A DNA stretch of 64,000 bases from CAMBRQ01 sp945870325 (GTDB taxonomy: Bacteria; Bacillota; Clostridia; Lachnospirales; Lachnospiraceae): assembly GCF_050313795.1 (NCBI RefSeq), contig NZ_JBNPMC010000003.1:84473-148472 (forward strand). The letters are read 5' to 3'. This document shows, in pieces, positions 26,197-34,666 of the stretch. The position numbers and the translations under genes were made by a program. The notes beneath the pieces are model-generated. The model did no database searches and was not told where the DNA came from. It saw only the letters and a list, made by a program, of their open reading frames with translations. Each line of letters begins with the position of its first letter. Positions within the stretch are counted from its first letter, which is position 1.

Positions 26197-27822
26197 ATGG
26201 CAAAGGAAATTAAATATGGCGCTGAAGCCAGAAGCGCATTGGAAGCAGGAGTAAATCAGCTGGCAGATACAGTAAGAGTAACACTTGGACCAAAAGGACG
26301 TAACGTAGTTCTGGATAAATCATTCGGAGCACCATTGATCACGAATGATGGTGTAACAATTGCAAAAGAGATTGAATTAGAAGATGCTTTCGAGAACATG
26401 GGAGCACAGTTGATCAAAGAAGTTGCATCCAAGACCAATGACGTAGCAGGTGATGGTACTACAACAGCAACCGTACTTGCACAGGCAATGGTACATGAAG
26501 GCATGAAGAACCTGGCAGCAGGCGCTAACCCGATCATCCTTCGTAAAGGTATGAAGAAGGCTACAGACGTAGCTGTAAAGGCAATTGCTGAGATGTCAAG
26601 CAAAGTAAAAGACAAAGATCAGATCGCAAAAGTAGCAGCGATCTCCGCAGGCGATGTTGAAGTTGGTGAGATGGTTGCTGATGCAATGGAGAAGGTATCT
26701 AACGATGGTGTTATCACAATCGAAGAATCTAAGACCATGAAGACAGAACTAGACCTGGTAGAAGGTATGCAGTTTGACCGTGGATATGTATCCGCATATA
26801 TGGCAACAGATATGGATAAGATGGAAGCAGTTCTGGATGATCCATATATCCTGATCACAGATAAGAAGATCTCTAACATCCAGGAGATTCTTCCTGTATT
26901 AGAGCAGATCGTTCAGTCCGGCGCAAGACTTCTGATCATTGCAGAGGATGTAGAAGGTGAGGCACTTACTACACTGATCGTTAATAAACTGCGCGGTACA
27001 TTCAACGTTGTTGCTGTAAAGGCACCGGGATATGGCGACAGAAGAAAAGAGATGCTCAAAGATATCGCTATCCTGACAGGAGGACAGGTAATCTCTGATG
27101 AACTTGGAATGGATCTTAAGGAGGCTACTCTGGATCAGTTAGGACGTGCAAAATCCGTAAAAGTACAGAAGGAAAATACAGTCATCGTTGATGGTATGGG
27201 CGATAAGAAAGCGATTGCAGATCGTGTATCCCAGATTAAGATGCAGATTGAAGAGACAACATCTGATTTTGATAGAGAAAAATTGCAGGAAAGACTTGCA
27301 AAACTTGCAGGCGGCGTAGCAGTTATCCGTGTTGGTGCTGCAACTGAGACAGAGATGAAAGAAGCAAAACTTCGTATGGAAGATGCTCTTGCAGCAACCA
27401 GAGCAGCTGTAGAAGAAGGAATCATCGCTGGAGGCGGATCTGCATACATCCACGCAGCAAAAGAAGTGGCTGTACTTGCTGATGGTCTTGAGGGAGATGA
27501 GAAGACTGGTGCTAACGTAGTATTAAAGGCTCTGGAAGCCCCATTATTCCACATTGCAGCGAATGCAGGTCTGGAAGGATCAGTGATTATCAATAAAGTA
27601 AAAGAATCTAATCCTGGCATGGGATTCGATGCTCTGACAGAGAACTATGTAGATATGGTAGAAAGCGGTATCCTTGATCCTGCTAAGGTTACAAGAAGCG
27701 CTCTTCAGAATGCAACAAGCGTTGCTTCTACATTATTGACAACAGAATCTGTTGTTGCGAATATCAAAGAAGATGTTCCGGCAATGCCAGCAGGCGCAGG
27801 TGCAGGAATGGGCATGATGTAA
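26197..27822 (+). CDS. groL: chaperonin GroEL
   Basis: The 541-residue chaperonin has the ATP site DGVTIAKEIELED and AGDGTTTATVLAQ in the first 100 residues, the apical domain in the middle, and ends in a glycine-methionine-rich tail (GAGAGMGMM). The length matches the family. It works with GroES on unfolded cytosolic proteins. AGGAGG precedes the ATG. Confidence 0.98.
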   Translation: MAKEIKYGAEARSALEAGVNQLADTVRVTLGPKGRNVVLDKSFGAPLITNDGVTIAKEIELEDAFENMGAQLIKEVASKTNDVAGDGTTTATVLAQAMVHEGMKNLAAGANPIILRKGMKKATDVAVKAIAEMSSKVKDKDQIAKVAAISAGDVEVGEMVADAMEKVSNDGVITIEESKTMKTELDLVEGMQFDRGYVSAYMATDMDKMEAVLDDPYILITDKKISNIQEILPVLEQIVQSGARLLIIAEDVEGEALTTLIVNKLRGTFNVVAVKAPGYGDRRKEMLKDIAILTGGQVISDELGMDLKEATLDQLGRAKSVKVQKENTVIVDGMGDKKAIADRVSQIKMQIEETTSDFDREKLQERLAKLAGGVAVIRVGAATETEMKEAKLRMEDALAATRAAVEEGIIAGGGSAYIHAAKEVAVLADGLEGDEKTGANVVLKALEAPLFHIAANAGLEGSVIINKVKESNPGMGFDALTENYVDMVESGILDPAKVTRSALQNATSVASTLLTTESVVANIKEDVPAMPAGAGAGMGMM

Positions 27823-27836
27823 TATGTGAAATTTTT

Positions 27837-27871
27837 GAAAACTCCTCGTGTGAGGAGTTTTCTTTTTTATA
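27837..27871 (+). terminator. groESL terminator
   Basis: An 11-bp stem (27837-27847 with 27852-27862) with a four-base loop is followed by TTTTTT. Confidence 0.9.
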
Positions 27872-27983
27872 TGTAGTGTGCTATAATAAAACCATCTTGT
27901 TGGGCATAAGCCCGTCTGTTGGATAGATATAGAATCTGGTATCTATAGACAGGTATTATTTACAAAAGTACGGAGGAATAAAG

Positions 27984-28475
27984 ATGGGTGACTTTTATAC
28001 AGAACAGTTGGTAAAGAAGCAGACGAATATGAAAGATGTTGTAATAAAGGCGGTGCTGGTCGCGGTAACGATCGTGTCTTTTCTGGTGATGCTGATGTTT
28101 CCTTTTGGAATTCTTGCACCGGTTGCAATGATCGTGCTGGATGTGATCATGTTCCAGAGGCTGAAGGTAGAATATGAATACTTGTTCGTGAATGGAGATC
28201 TGGATATTGATAAGATCATGAACAAATCAAGAAGAAAAAAGATGTTTTCAGCGAATGTAGCTGATGTGGAATTGCTTGCGCCGGTTGATGCGGCAGAGTT
28301 ACGCCAGTTCCAGAATGCAAGAACATATGATTTTACTTCCGGAACCGGACAGGCGAAAGAATATGCTCTGATCGTGTCAGGACAGGGCGAACTGAAGAAG
28401 ATTGTATTTGAGCCAAATGATATGATTATAGAAGGGTTCTTTTTAATGGCTCCAAGGAAGGTAATACGCAAGTAA
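27984..28475 (+). CDS. DUF6106-like membrane protein
   Basis: The 163-residue protein has two adjacent hydrophobic segments around residues 22-60, with PFGILAPVAMI between them, followed by a cytosolic beta-rich domain containing YEYLFVNGDLDIDKIMNKSRRK and ending in MAPRKVIRK. This matches the DUF6106 family common in Clostridia, of unknown function. GGAGGAA precedes the ATG. Short stem-forming sequence (AATACCTGTC versus GACAGGTATT-like repeats near 27920-27960) lies upstream. It precedes guaB but has a separate start signal. Confidence 0.7.
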   Translation: MGDFYTEQLVKKQTNMKDVVIKAVLVAVTIVSFLVMLMFPFGILAPVAMIVLDVIMFQRLKVEYEYLFVNGDLDIDKIMNKSRRKKMFSANVADVELLAPVDAAELRQFQNARTYDFTSGTGQAKEYALIVSGQGELKKIVFEPNDMIIEGFFLMAPRKVIRK

Positions 28476-28505
28476 AGAAAAAGATAAATAAAAGCAAAAA
28501 ATGTG

Positions 28506-28535
28506 TTGACAAATGCTATCATAATTGGTTATGAT
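28506..28535 (+). promoter_or_regulatory. guaB promoter
   Basis: TTGACA (28506-28511) and TATGAT (28530-28535) are separated by 18 bp. The palindrome at 28511-28542 overlaps the spacer and the -10 box. Confidence 0.7.
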
Positions 28536-28542
28536 AGCATTT
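28511..28542. promoter_or_regulatory. 14-bp palindrome over the guaB promoter, candidate operator
   Basis: The bases 28511-28524 and 28529-28542 are perfect inverted complements around TTGG. The site starts at the last base of the -35 box and passes through the -10 box, so a bound dimer would block RNA polymerase. No T tract follows, so a terminator reading is poor. The binding protein is unknown. Confidence 0.6.
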
Positions 28543-28580
28543 AACTATTAAACTAAAAAGAGAAAGAGAGGAGAACAATC

Positions 28581-30035
28581 ATGGGAAAGATCATTGGAGA
28601 AGGAATTACATTTGATGATGTGCTTTTAGTACCGGCTTATTCAGAAGTAATTCCAAACCAGGTTGACTTATCAACTTATTTGACAAAAAAGATTAAGTTA
28701 AACATACCGATGATGAGTGCTGGAATGGATACGGTTACAGAACATCGTATGGCGATTGCAATGGCTCGTCAGGGGGGGATCGGTATTATCCATAAGAATA
28801 TGTCAATTGAGCAGCAGGCAGAAGAAGTAGATAAGGTAAAACGTTCTGAAAATGGAGTTATTACAGACCCATTTTATCTATCGCCGGAGAATACACTGGA
28901 AGATGCTAACAATCTGATGGGCAAATTCAGAATCTCAGGTGTTCCGATTACTGAAAATGGAAAATTAGTAGGTATCATTACAAACCGTGATTTGAAATTC
29001 GAAGAAGATTTCTCTAAAAAGATAAAAGAATCAATGACCTCCGAGGGGCTGATTACAGCACAGGAAGGCATTACGTTAGAAGAGGCTAAGAAGATCCTTG
29101 CAAAGGCAAGAAAGGAAAAACTTCCAATTGTGGACAAGGATTTCAACTTAAAAGGTCTTATTACGATTAAAGATATTGAAAAACAGATCAAGTACCCATT
29201 ATCTGCAAAAGATTCTCAGGGACGCCTCCTCTGCGGTGCCGCAATCGGTATCACAGCAAACTGCCTGGAGAGAGCACAGGAACTGGTGAATGCAAAAGTT
29301 GACGTTATCGTAATGGATTCTGCGCATGGACATTCTGCGAATGTACTTCGTACTGTAGATATGGTAAAATCCAAATTTCCGGATCTTCAGGTGATCGCAG
29401 GTAATGTGGCAACAGGTGCAGCAGCAGAGGCATTGATCAAAGCAGGTGTTGATGCGGTTAAGGTTGGTATCGGACCAGGTTCTATCTGTACAACCCGTAT
29501 CGTAGCAGGTATCGGTGTTCCGCAGATCACGGCAGTTATGGATTGTTACGAAGCAGCAGATAAGTATGGTATCCCGGTGATCGCGGATGGTGGTATCAAG
29601 TATTCCGGAGATATGACGAAGGCAATTGCTGCCGGAGCCAACGTATGTATGATGGGAAGCATCTTCGCTGGATGTGATGAGAGCCCGGGAACATTCGAGT
29701 TATATCAGGGTAGAAAATACAAAGTATATCGAGGCATGGGATCTATCGCAGCAATGGAGAACGGAAGCAAAGACCGTTACTTCCAGTCTGATGCTAAGAA
29801 ATTAGTACCGGAAGGCGTGGAAGGACGTGTTGCATATAAGGGTACTGTAGAAGATACCGTATTCCAGTTGATGGGCGGACTTCGTTCGGGTATGGGTTAC
29901 TGTGGAACTCCTACCATTGAGGATCTGAAGAAGAACGGACAGTTTGTGAAGATCTCAGCAGCATCATTGAAAGAAAGTCATCCGCATGATATTCATATTA
30001 CGAAAGAGGCACCGAATTATAGTGTGGATGAATAA
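28581..30035 (+). CDS. guaB: inosine-5'-monophosphate dehydrogenase
   Basis: The 484-residue enzyme oxidises IMP to XMP, the committed step of guanine nucleotide synthesis. The catalytic cysteine lies in GPGSICTTRIV near residue 303. Two CBS domains occupy about residues 95-210 and the flap MENGSKDRYF is present. AGAGGAG precedes the ATG. GTP made through this step is the co-signal of CodY, encoded 4 kb upstream. The gene ends 21 bp before folded element B. Confidence 0.96.
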   Translation: MGKIIGEGITFDDVLLVPAYSEVIPNQVDLSTYLTKKIKLNIPMMSAGMDTVTEHRMAIAMARQGGIGIIHKNMSIEQQAEEVDKVKRSENGVITDPFYLSPENTLEDANNLMGKFRISGVPITENGKLVGIITNRDLKFEEDFSKKIKESMTSEGLITAQEGITLEEAKKILAKARKEKLPIVDKDFNLKGLITIKDIEKQIKYPLSAKDSQGRLLCGAAIGITANCLERAQELVNAKVDVIVMDSAHGHSANVLRTVDMVKSKFPDLQVIAGNVATGAAAEALIKAGVDAVKVGIGPGSICTTRIVAGIGVPQITAVMDCYEAADKYGIPVIADGGIKYSGDMTKAIAAGANVCMMGSIFAGCDESPGTFELYQGRKYKVYRGMGSIAAMENGSKDRYFQSDAKKLVPEGVEGRVAYKGTVEDTVFQLMGGLRSGMGYCGTPTIEDLKKNGQFVKISAASLKESHPHDIHITKEAPNYSVDE

Positions 30036-30056
30036 TCTTGGGGATAAAGTTGATGG

Positions 30057-30318
30057 TGAGCGGACGGATTCGCGAGAGTCTGGGGCTGTATGAGTCCGGG
30101 GCGCATCGCGAACGGTCCGAAGTATATAAAAAGCCGGAATTCAGCAACCGAGCCTATTCAACAGGAAATCTTGATGATTTCCCGTTTCAGAGGCTCTTGA
30201 GGATTGGATTGGTGATCCAATCCTCATGCTGGATTCCGGCTTCTTATATACTAACGGTCCGTATGCTTGCTTGACGGACCCGTACAGCCCCAGACTCTCG
30301 TGAATCCTGGTGCGCTCA
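30057..30318 (+). repeat. three-way-junction folded element, copy B
   Basis: Stem 1 pairs 30066-30090 with 30283-30307 (25 bp, one G-T), extended by TGAGCG/CGCTCA at the ends. Stem 2 pairs 30121-30146 with 30227-30252 (26 bp, two non-Watson-Crick positions). Inside are ACC, then arm 1: 6 bp (GAGCCT/AGGCTC), internal loop ATTC/TCAG, 11 bp with one mismatch (30160-30170/30176-30186) and loop TTGAT. A single T leads to arm 2: a perfect 12 bp (30198-30209/30215-30226) with loop TGGTG. The geometry is identical to copies A and C. It lies between guaB and galM. Confidence 0.85.
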
Positions 30319-30437
30319 GCGTCAGGACTTTATTGTGGGAGGATTGCGGTTGTGTGATGGGAGAGTGTGGAAAGAATATTGACGGGAGGGGGAAAATGTT
30401 ATAAGGTGGTGGTGGGGATAATTTTATGGTGAGTGTA

Positions 30438-30505
30438 AGAAGATGGGGATGATCTTTAGGAAGATAGTAAGCAGATGGGATGAACTTTGGGAAGATAGTA
30501 AGAAG
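30438..30505 (+). repeat. two imperfect tandem units before galM
   Basis: Two roughly 32-bp units sharing AGATGGG, GATGA, CTTT and GGAAGATAGTAAG stand in tandem, with a few substitutions and one indel. They read open in the galM frame but precede its ribosome site. The stretch 30319-30437 before them is purine-rich, G-heavy sequence in which I see no gene. Confidence 0.5.
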
Positions 30506-30559
30506 ACGTGTGTATGGTCTTTTTATAATATTAAAATTAAGGAAGCGAGGAATGGAATT

Positions 30560-31588
30560 ATGGTAAGTAGTTTTGGAGTTACATCTAAAGGTGTGGAGAC
30601 GTCGTTGTATACGTTGAAGAATCAGAATGGCATGGTGGCTGCGGTGTCGGATTTTGGTGCAACTTTAGTGCAGATCCAGGTTCCGGATAAGGATGGGAAG
30701 GTTCAGGATGTAGTGCTTGGATATGATGATGTGAAGGGATATGAGGCTGGAACATTGTATTTTGGTGCGACAGTGGGAAGAGTTGCGAATCGTATCGGGA
30801 AGGCGTCATTTGAATTAAATGGAAAGACTTATCAGTTGACGCAGAATGATAACCAGAATTCTCTGCATGGCGGCAGGGATTACTATAACTATAGAATGTG
30901 GGAGACGGAAGAAGTTGATGACAACCATGTGACTTTCCTGCTTCACAGTGAAGATGGTGATCAGGGGTATCCGGGAAATGTGGATATCCGCGTAACATAT
31001 ACGTTGACAGAAGAGAACGAAGTGAAGATCCATTACGTGGCAGTTCCAGAGGAAGATACACTTTTGAATCTTACGAATCACAGTTATTTTAACCTGTCAG
31101 GTAACGGATCTGGTACGGTCCTGGATCAGGAGGTTATGATCTGTGCAGATGCATACACAAGGGCAGACGCAGAATCAATTCCTACCGGAGAGATTGTTCC
31201 GGTTGAGGGAACGCCGATGGATTTCCGTCAGATGAAGCCGATAGGAAAGGAAATCGAGGCTGATTATGAAGCGCTGCACCTCGGCGGTGGCTATGACCAT
31301 AACTGGGTACTGAATGGAATCGGAACCCGCAAAGTAGCGGCTATGCACTCTGAAGCAACCGGAATCACAATGGAAGTATACACAGACCTTCCGGGCATGC
31401 AGCTCTACACAGGTAACTTCATAGTACGTGAAACCGGTAAAAACGGAGCGATCTATGAAAAACGCCACGCTGCCTGCTTTGAGACTCAGTACTTCCCGGA
31501 TGCAGTACATAAAGATCACTTCCAGGGACCAGTCGTAAGAGCAGGAGAAACTTACGATACAACCACAACATACAAATTTTTTGTATAA
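30560..31588 (+). CDS. galM: aldose 1-epimerase
   Basis: The 342-residue enzyme interconverts alpha and beta anomers of galactose or glucose. NRIGKASFELNGKTYQL, NSLHGGRDYYN with the conserved histidine, LTNHSYFNLSG and a C-terminal ETQYFPDAV match the family. ATG 30560 has GCGAGGA 8 nt upstream; the open frame upstream from 30443 is made of tandem repeats and is not coding. No galactose genes adjoin it. Confidence 0.88.
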   Translation: MVSSFGVTSKGVETSLYTLKNQNGMVAAVSDFGATLVQIQVPDKDGKVQDVVLGYDDVKGYEAGTLYFGATVGRVANRIGKASFELNGKTYQLTQNDNQNSLHGGRDYYNYRMWETEEVDDNHVTFLLHSEDGDQGYPGNVDIRVTYTLTEENEVKIHYVAVPEEDTLLNLTNHSYFNLSGNGSGTVLDQEVMICADAYTRADAESIPTGEIVPVEGTPMDFRQMKPIGKEIEADYEALHLGGGYDHNWVLNGIGTRKVAAMHSEATGITMEVYTDLPGMQLYTGNFIVRETGKNGAIYEKRHAACFETQYFPDAVHKDHFQGPVVRAGETYDTTTTYKFFV

Positions 31589-31634
31589 AAATGCTCTCTT
31601 ATCTTCATAAATTTCTAAGGAACTTTTTATAAAA

Positions 31635-31662
31635 TTACAAAAAAGTTATGTTATGATAATAT
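31635..31662 (+). promoter_or_regulatory. promoter of the amidase gene
   Basis: TTACAA (31635-31640) and TAATAT (31657-31662) are 16 bp apart in AT-rich sequence before the amidase start. Confidence 0.45.
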
Positions 31663-31686
31663 CAGATCGCTGAACGGAGAAGTTTT

Positions 31687-32382
31687 ATGAGGAGAAAGAA
31701 GAGAAAATACCGCAGAAGATTAACGGAAGCGCAAAAGAAAAGAAAGGTCCAGCGTAATATACGTCTGGGCCTGATTTTATTATTAATACTGACAGTTCTG
31801 CTTATTCTGGTAAAGTTTTTAAAACCCACATGGCTGACCAATAAGTACGTTGAATTAAAAGGAGATAAGATTGAAGCAGTGAAGCCGGATATTGATGTGG
31901 AGTTATTGACAGTTAATCCTTATTCCAGACCAGGGACTCCAACCAATAAGATCACTGGTATCGTGGTCCATTATACGGCGAATCCGGGGGCAACGGCCAT
32001 GGATAACAGGAATTATTTTGAAGGGCTTAAAGACGGGCATGATACGCAGGCAAGCAGTAATTTTATCGTGGGATTAGAAGGTGAGATTGTACAGTGTGTT
32101 CCTACCTGGGAGATGGCTTATGCTTCCAATAGCCGTAATATAGACACGGTATCTATTGAATGCTGCCATCCTGACGAGACGGGAGAATTCAACAGAGAGA
32201 CATATCGGTCTATGGTGCAGCTGTGTGCGTGGCTTTGCATGAAGTTCGATCTGAACGAGGAGGATGTGATCCGTCACTATGATGTGACTGGCAAGAATTG
32301 CCCGAAATATTTTGTGGAGAATGAAGAAGCGTGGGTGAATTTTAAGGCAGATATTAAAGAAGCAATTGAAAATACGAAATAG
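31687..32382 (+). CDS. membrane-anchored N-acetylmuramoyl-L-alanine amidase (Amidase_2)
   Basis: The 231-residue protein has a basic N-terminus (residues 1-27), one membrane segment (about 28-46) and an extracellular amidase_2/PGRP domain. IVVHYTANPG near residue 96 and HYDVTGKNCPKYF near 198 supply the zinc ligands (two histidines and a cysteine). It cleaves the bond between muramic acid and the stem peptide of peptidoglycan. GGAG lies before the ATG. No partner gene is adjacent. Confidence 0.87.
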   Translation: MRRKKRKYRRRLTEAQKKRKVQRNIRLGLILLLILTVLLILVKFLKPTWLTNKYVELKGDKIEAVKPDIDVELLTVNPYSRPGTPTNKITGIVVHYTANPGATAMDNRNYFEGLKDGHDTQASSNFIVGLEGEIVQCVPTWEMAYASNSRNIDTVSIECCHPDETGEFNRETYRSMVQLCAWLCMKFDLNEEDVIRHYDVTGKNCPKYFVENEEAWVNFKADIKEAIENTK

Positions 32383-32433
32383 TTAGGGAATACAGATGAA
32401 AGAAAAATACCAAAGAGGAAATGAAGGAAAATC

Positions 32434-32462
32434 TTGCGGAATGCCAGGTTTATTGATATAAT
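32434..32462 (+). promoter_or_regulatory. promoter of the chorismate mutase-shikimate kinase gene
   Basis: TTGCGG (32434-32439) and TATAAT (32457-32462) are spaced by 17 bp. Confidence 0.6.
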
Positions 32463-32510
32463 ACACGAGTGTGTGATGGATGCCAGGTAATGGAAATGGA
32501 GAGAAAAACG

Positions 32511-33296
32511 ATGAACGATTTAGAGATGTACAGAGAGCAGTTAGGTCTGTGTGATGATAAGATTATTGATGCTTTGGTAGAGCGTAATTCAATTGTAGAA
32601 AAGATTATGACATATAAGGAAACTTATGGAATGCCAATCTTACAACCGCGGCAGGAAGAGAAGCAGAGGGCAAGGCTGGAAGAGAAACTGGTAGGAAATA
32701 AGTACAAAGATGAGATCTATGATGTATTCAGACGCATTCTGAAGAACAGTAAGAGAATCCAGGCGAGAAAGTTATTCGATTATAATATTGTGTTGATTGG
32801 TTTCATGGGAGCCGGCAAGTCGACAATCTCTGATTATTTAAGCACCATGTTTGCTATGGATATCGTAGAGATGGATCAGGTGATTGCGAATCGCGAAGAG
32901 ATGAGCATTCCGGATATTTTTGCAACATATGGAGAAGAATATTTCCGTGATCTGGAAACGAATCTCTTGATAGAGATGCAGTCTCACAAGAATACGGTCA
33001 TCTCCTGTGGAGGTGGTGCGGCATTGAGAGAGCGCAATGTCGCAGAGATGAAGAAGAACGGCAAGGTGGTGCTTCTGACAGCAAGCCCGGAGACCATCTA
33101 TGACCGCGTGAAGGACAGTGATGACAGACCGGTATTGAATGGCAGAAAGAATGTAAAAGGCATCTCTGAACTGATGGAGCAGCGCCGAGAGAAATACGAG
33201 GTGGCAGCAGATATTGTAATTAATACAGATAATAAGACGGTTCTTCAGATATGTGAAGAATTAGTACAGAGACTGACAGAAACGGATGAAGATTAA
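32511..33296 (+). CDS. fused chorismate mutase-shikimate kinase
   Basis: The 261-residue protein joins two shikimate-pathway domains. Residues 1-85 are an AroQ-type helical chorismate mutase (LEMYREQLGLCDDKIIDALVERN-like pattern with a conserved arginine and lysine). Residues 95-258 are a shikimate kinase with P-loop GFMGAGKST, the substrate-binding aspartate in VEMDQVI, the arginine in YFRDLE, and SCGGGAALR. The ATG at 32511 has GGAGAG 7 nt upstream; the longer frame from 32469 lacks one. It would phosphorylate shikimate and separately convert chorismate to prephenate. The yqeG gene overlaps its stop. Confidence 0.88.
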   Translation: MNDLEMYREQLGLCDDKIIDALVERNSIVEKIMTYKETYGMPILQPRQEEKQRARLEEKLVGNKYKDEIYDVFRRILKNSKRIQARKLFDYNIVLIGFMGAGKSTISDYLSTMFAMDIVEMDQVIANREEMSIPDIFATYGEEYFRDLETNLLIEMQSHKNTVISCGGGAALRERNVAEMKKNGKVVLLTASPETIYDRVKDSDDRPVLNGRKNVKGISELMEQRREKYEVAADIVINTDNKTVLQICEELVQRLTETDED

Positions 33297-33799
33297 TGTT
33301 TGATATGTTTTTTCCTGACAGATATGTAGCCTCTACATATGTCATTGATTTTGAAAAATTGTATGAGGAAGGATACCGGGGGCTGATTTTTGACATTGAT
33401 AATACGCTGGTTCCCCACGGAGCGCCTGCTGATGCAAGGGCGGTGGCTTTATTCGCACGGCTTAAGAAGATTGGTTTCAGGTGCTGTCTGATCTCGAATA
33501 ACCAGGAGCCGAGGGTGAAGATGTTCAACCAGGACATCCAGGTGGATTATGTGTACGATGCTCATAAGCCATCTACGAAGAACTACATCAAAGCCATGGA
33601 GATTATGGGAACCGACAGGAGTAATTCTATGTTTATCGGTGACCAGCTTTTTACGGATGTCTGGGGAGCGAAGCGGGCAGGAATCAGTAATATTCTGGTG
33701 AAACCAATCCATCCAAAGGAAGAGATTCAGATTGTGCTGAAGCGTTATCTGGAGAAAATTGTGCTGCATTTTTATAAGAGAAGTCTGAAACAGCATTAG
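33296..33799 (+). CDS. yqeG: YqeG-family HAD phosphatase
   Basis: The 167-residue HAD IIIA-type phosphatase has motif I FDIDNTLVPHG near residue 31, motif II LISNNQE near 64, and GDQLFTDVWGAKRAG near 109. The family's substrate is uncertain; phosphatidylglycerophosphate has been shown for some members. The ATG overlaps the TAA of the previous gene (TAATG), which indicates translational coupling. Why a shikimate fusion is coupled to it is not clear. Confidence 0.86.
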   Translation: MFDMFFPDRYVASTYVIDFEKLYEEGYRGLIFDIDNTLVPHGAPADARAVALFARLKKIGFRCCLISNNQEPRVKMFNQDIQVDYVYDAHKPSTKNYIKAMEIMGTDRSNSMFIGDQLFTDVWGAKRAGISNILVKPIHPKEEIQIVLKRYLEKIVLHFYKRSLKQH

Positions 33800-33824
33800 A
33801 ATGGCGAATCACGGCAAAAAAAGG

Positions 33825-33853
33825 TTGAAAAAAGGCGTAATCTATTATAGAAT
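33825..33853 (+). promoter_or_regulatory. efp promoter
   Basis: TTGAAA (33825-33830) and TAGAAT (33848-33853) are spaced by 17 bp, 60 bp before efp. Confidence 0.6.
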
Positions 33854-33913
33854 GAATAAAGTGAAAAGAACGTTAAGTGTCCATCTGGGGCACGATTTAA
33901 GGAGGATTATATA

Positions 33914-34477
33914 ATGGCTAAGAAAAGCGCAGGCGAATTTAGAAATGGTATGACCCTGGAGATCGAGGGAAACGTATATCAGGTATTAGAGTTCCTTCAC
34001 GTAAAACCAGGTAAAGGTGCCGCTTTCGTTCGTACCAAACTTAAAAATGTAATCGATGGTGGAGTTGTAGAGAGAACTTTCCGTCCTACAGAGTCTTATG
34101 ATGAAGCTTATATCGAGAGAAAAAAGATGCAGTATCTGTATAGCGACGGAGATTTGTATTATTTCATGGATCAGGAGACATATGACCAGATTCCGGTAAG
34201 CAAGGATACGGTTGGCGATTCTTTGAAGTTTGTAAAAGAGAATGAGGAAGTAACTGTAATCTCTTATCAGGGCAATCCGTTCTCTATTGAGCCGCCACTT
34301 ACTGTTGAACTTCTGATTACAGAGTCTGAACCAGGTGTTAAGGGTAACACAGCAACAGGTGCTACAAAGCCGGCAATTCTTGAGACAGGTGCTCAGGTTA
34401 TGGTTCCTCTGTTTGTAGAGCAGGGAGAGACGATCAAGATTGATACACGTACAGGAGAATACCTGTCCAGAGCATAA
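33914..34477 (+). CDS. efp: translation elongation factor P
   Basis: The 187-residue factor rescues ribosomes stalled at polyproline. Three domains of typical length are present. The modified loop reads HVKPGKGAAFVRTK, with the lysine near residue 32 as the modification site. The C-terminal signature with KIDTRTGEYLSRA is intact. AAGGAGG precedes the ATG. It has its own promoter and terminator. Confidence 0.97.
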   Translation: MAKKSAGEFRNGMTLEIEGNVYQVLEFLHVKPGKGAAFVRTKLKNVIDGGVVERTFRPTESYDEAYIERKKMQYLYSDGDLYYFMDQETYDQIPVSKDTVGDSLKFVKENEEVTVISYQGNPFSIEPPLTVELLITESEPGVKGNTATGATKPAILETGAQVMVPLFVEQGETIKIDTRTGEYLSRA

Positions 34478-34524
34478 GCAGAATATTTGTAAATAATGTG
34501 AAGATGATGTCGAAAGATGTCTAA

Positions 34525-34559
34525 CGAAAAGCCTTGCCATATGTGCAGGGCTTTTTTAT
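34525..34559 (+). terminator. efp terminator
   Basis: AAAAGCC-TTGC pairs with GCAG-GGCTTTT across a short loop and is followed by a T run. Confidence 0.8.
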
Positions 34560-34666
34560 AATGATATTACCATAATATTTATAATCATATTCTAATTGAT
34601 TCACAGGCAGAATTCCTGCCGGTTTCCATGAAAAGATTCAGATGCTGCAGTAAAGGAAGGAGTTCA

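Noticed and set aside
30038..30274. A 78-residue frame inside element B
   Set aside because: It lies wholly within a folded repeat, has no ribosome site and no protein-like composition.
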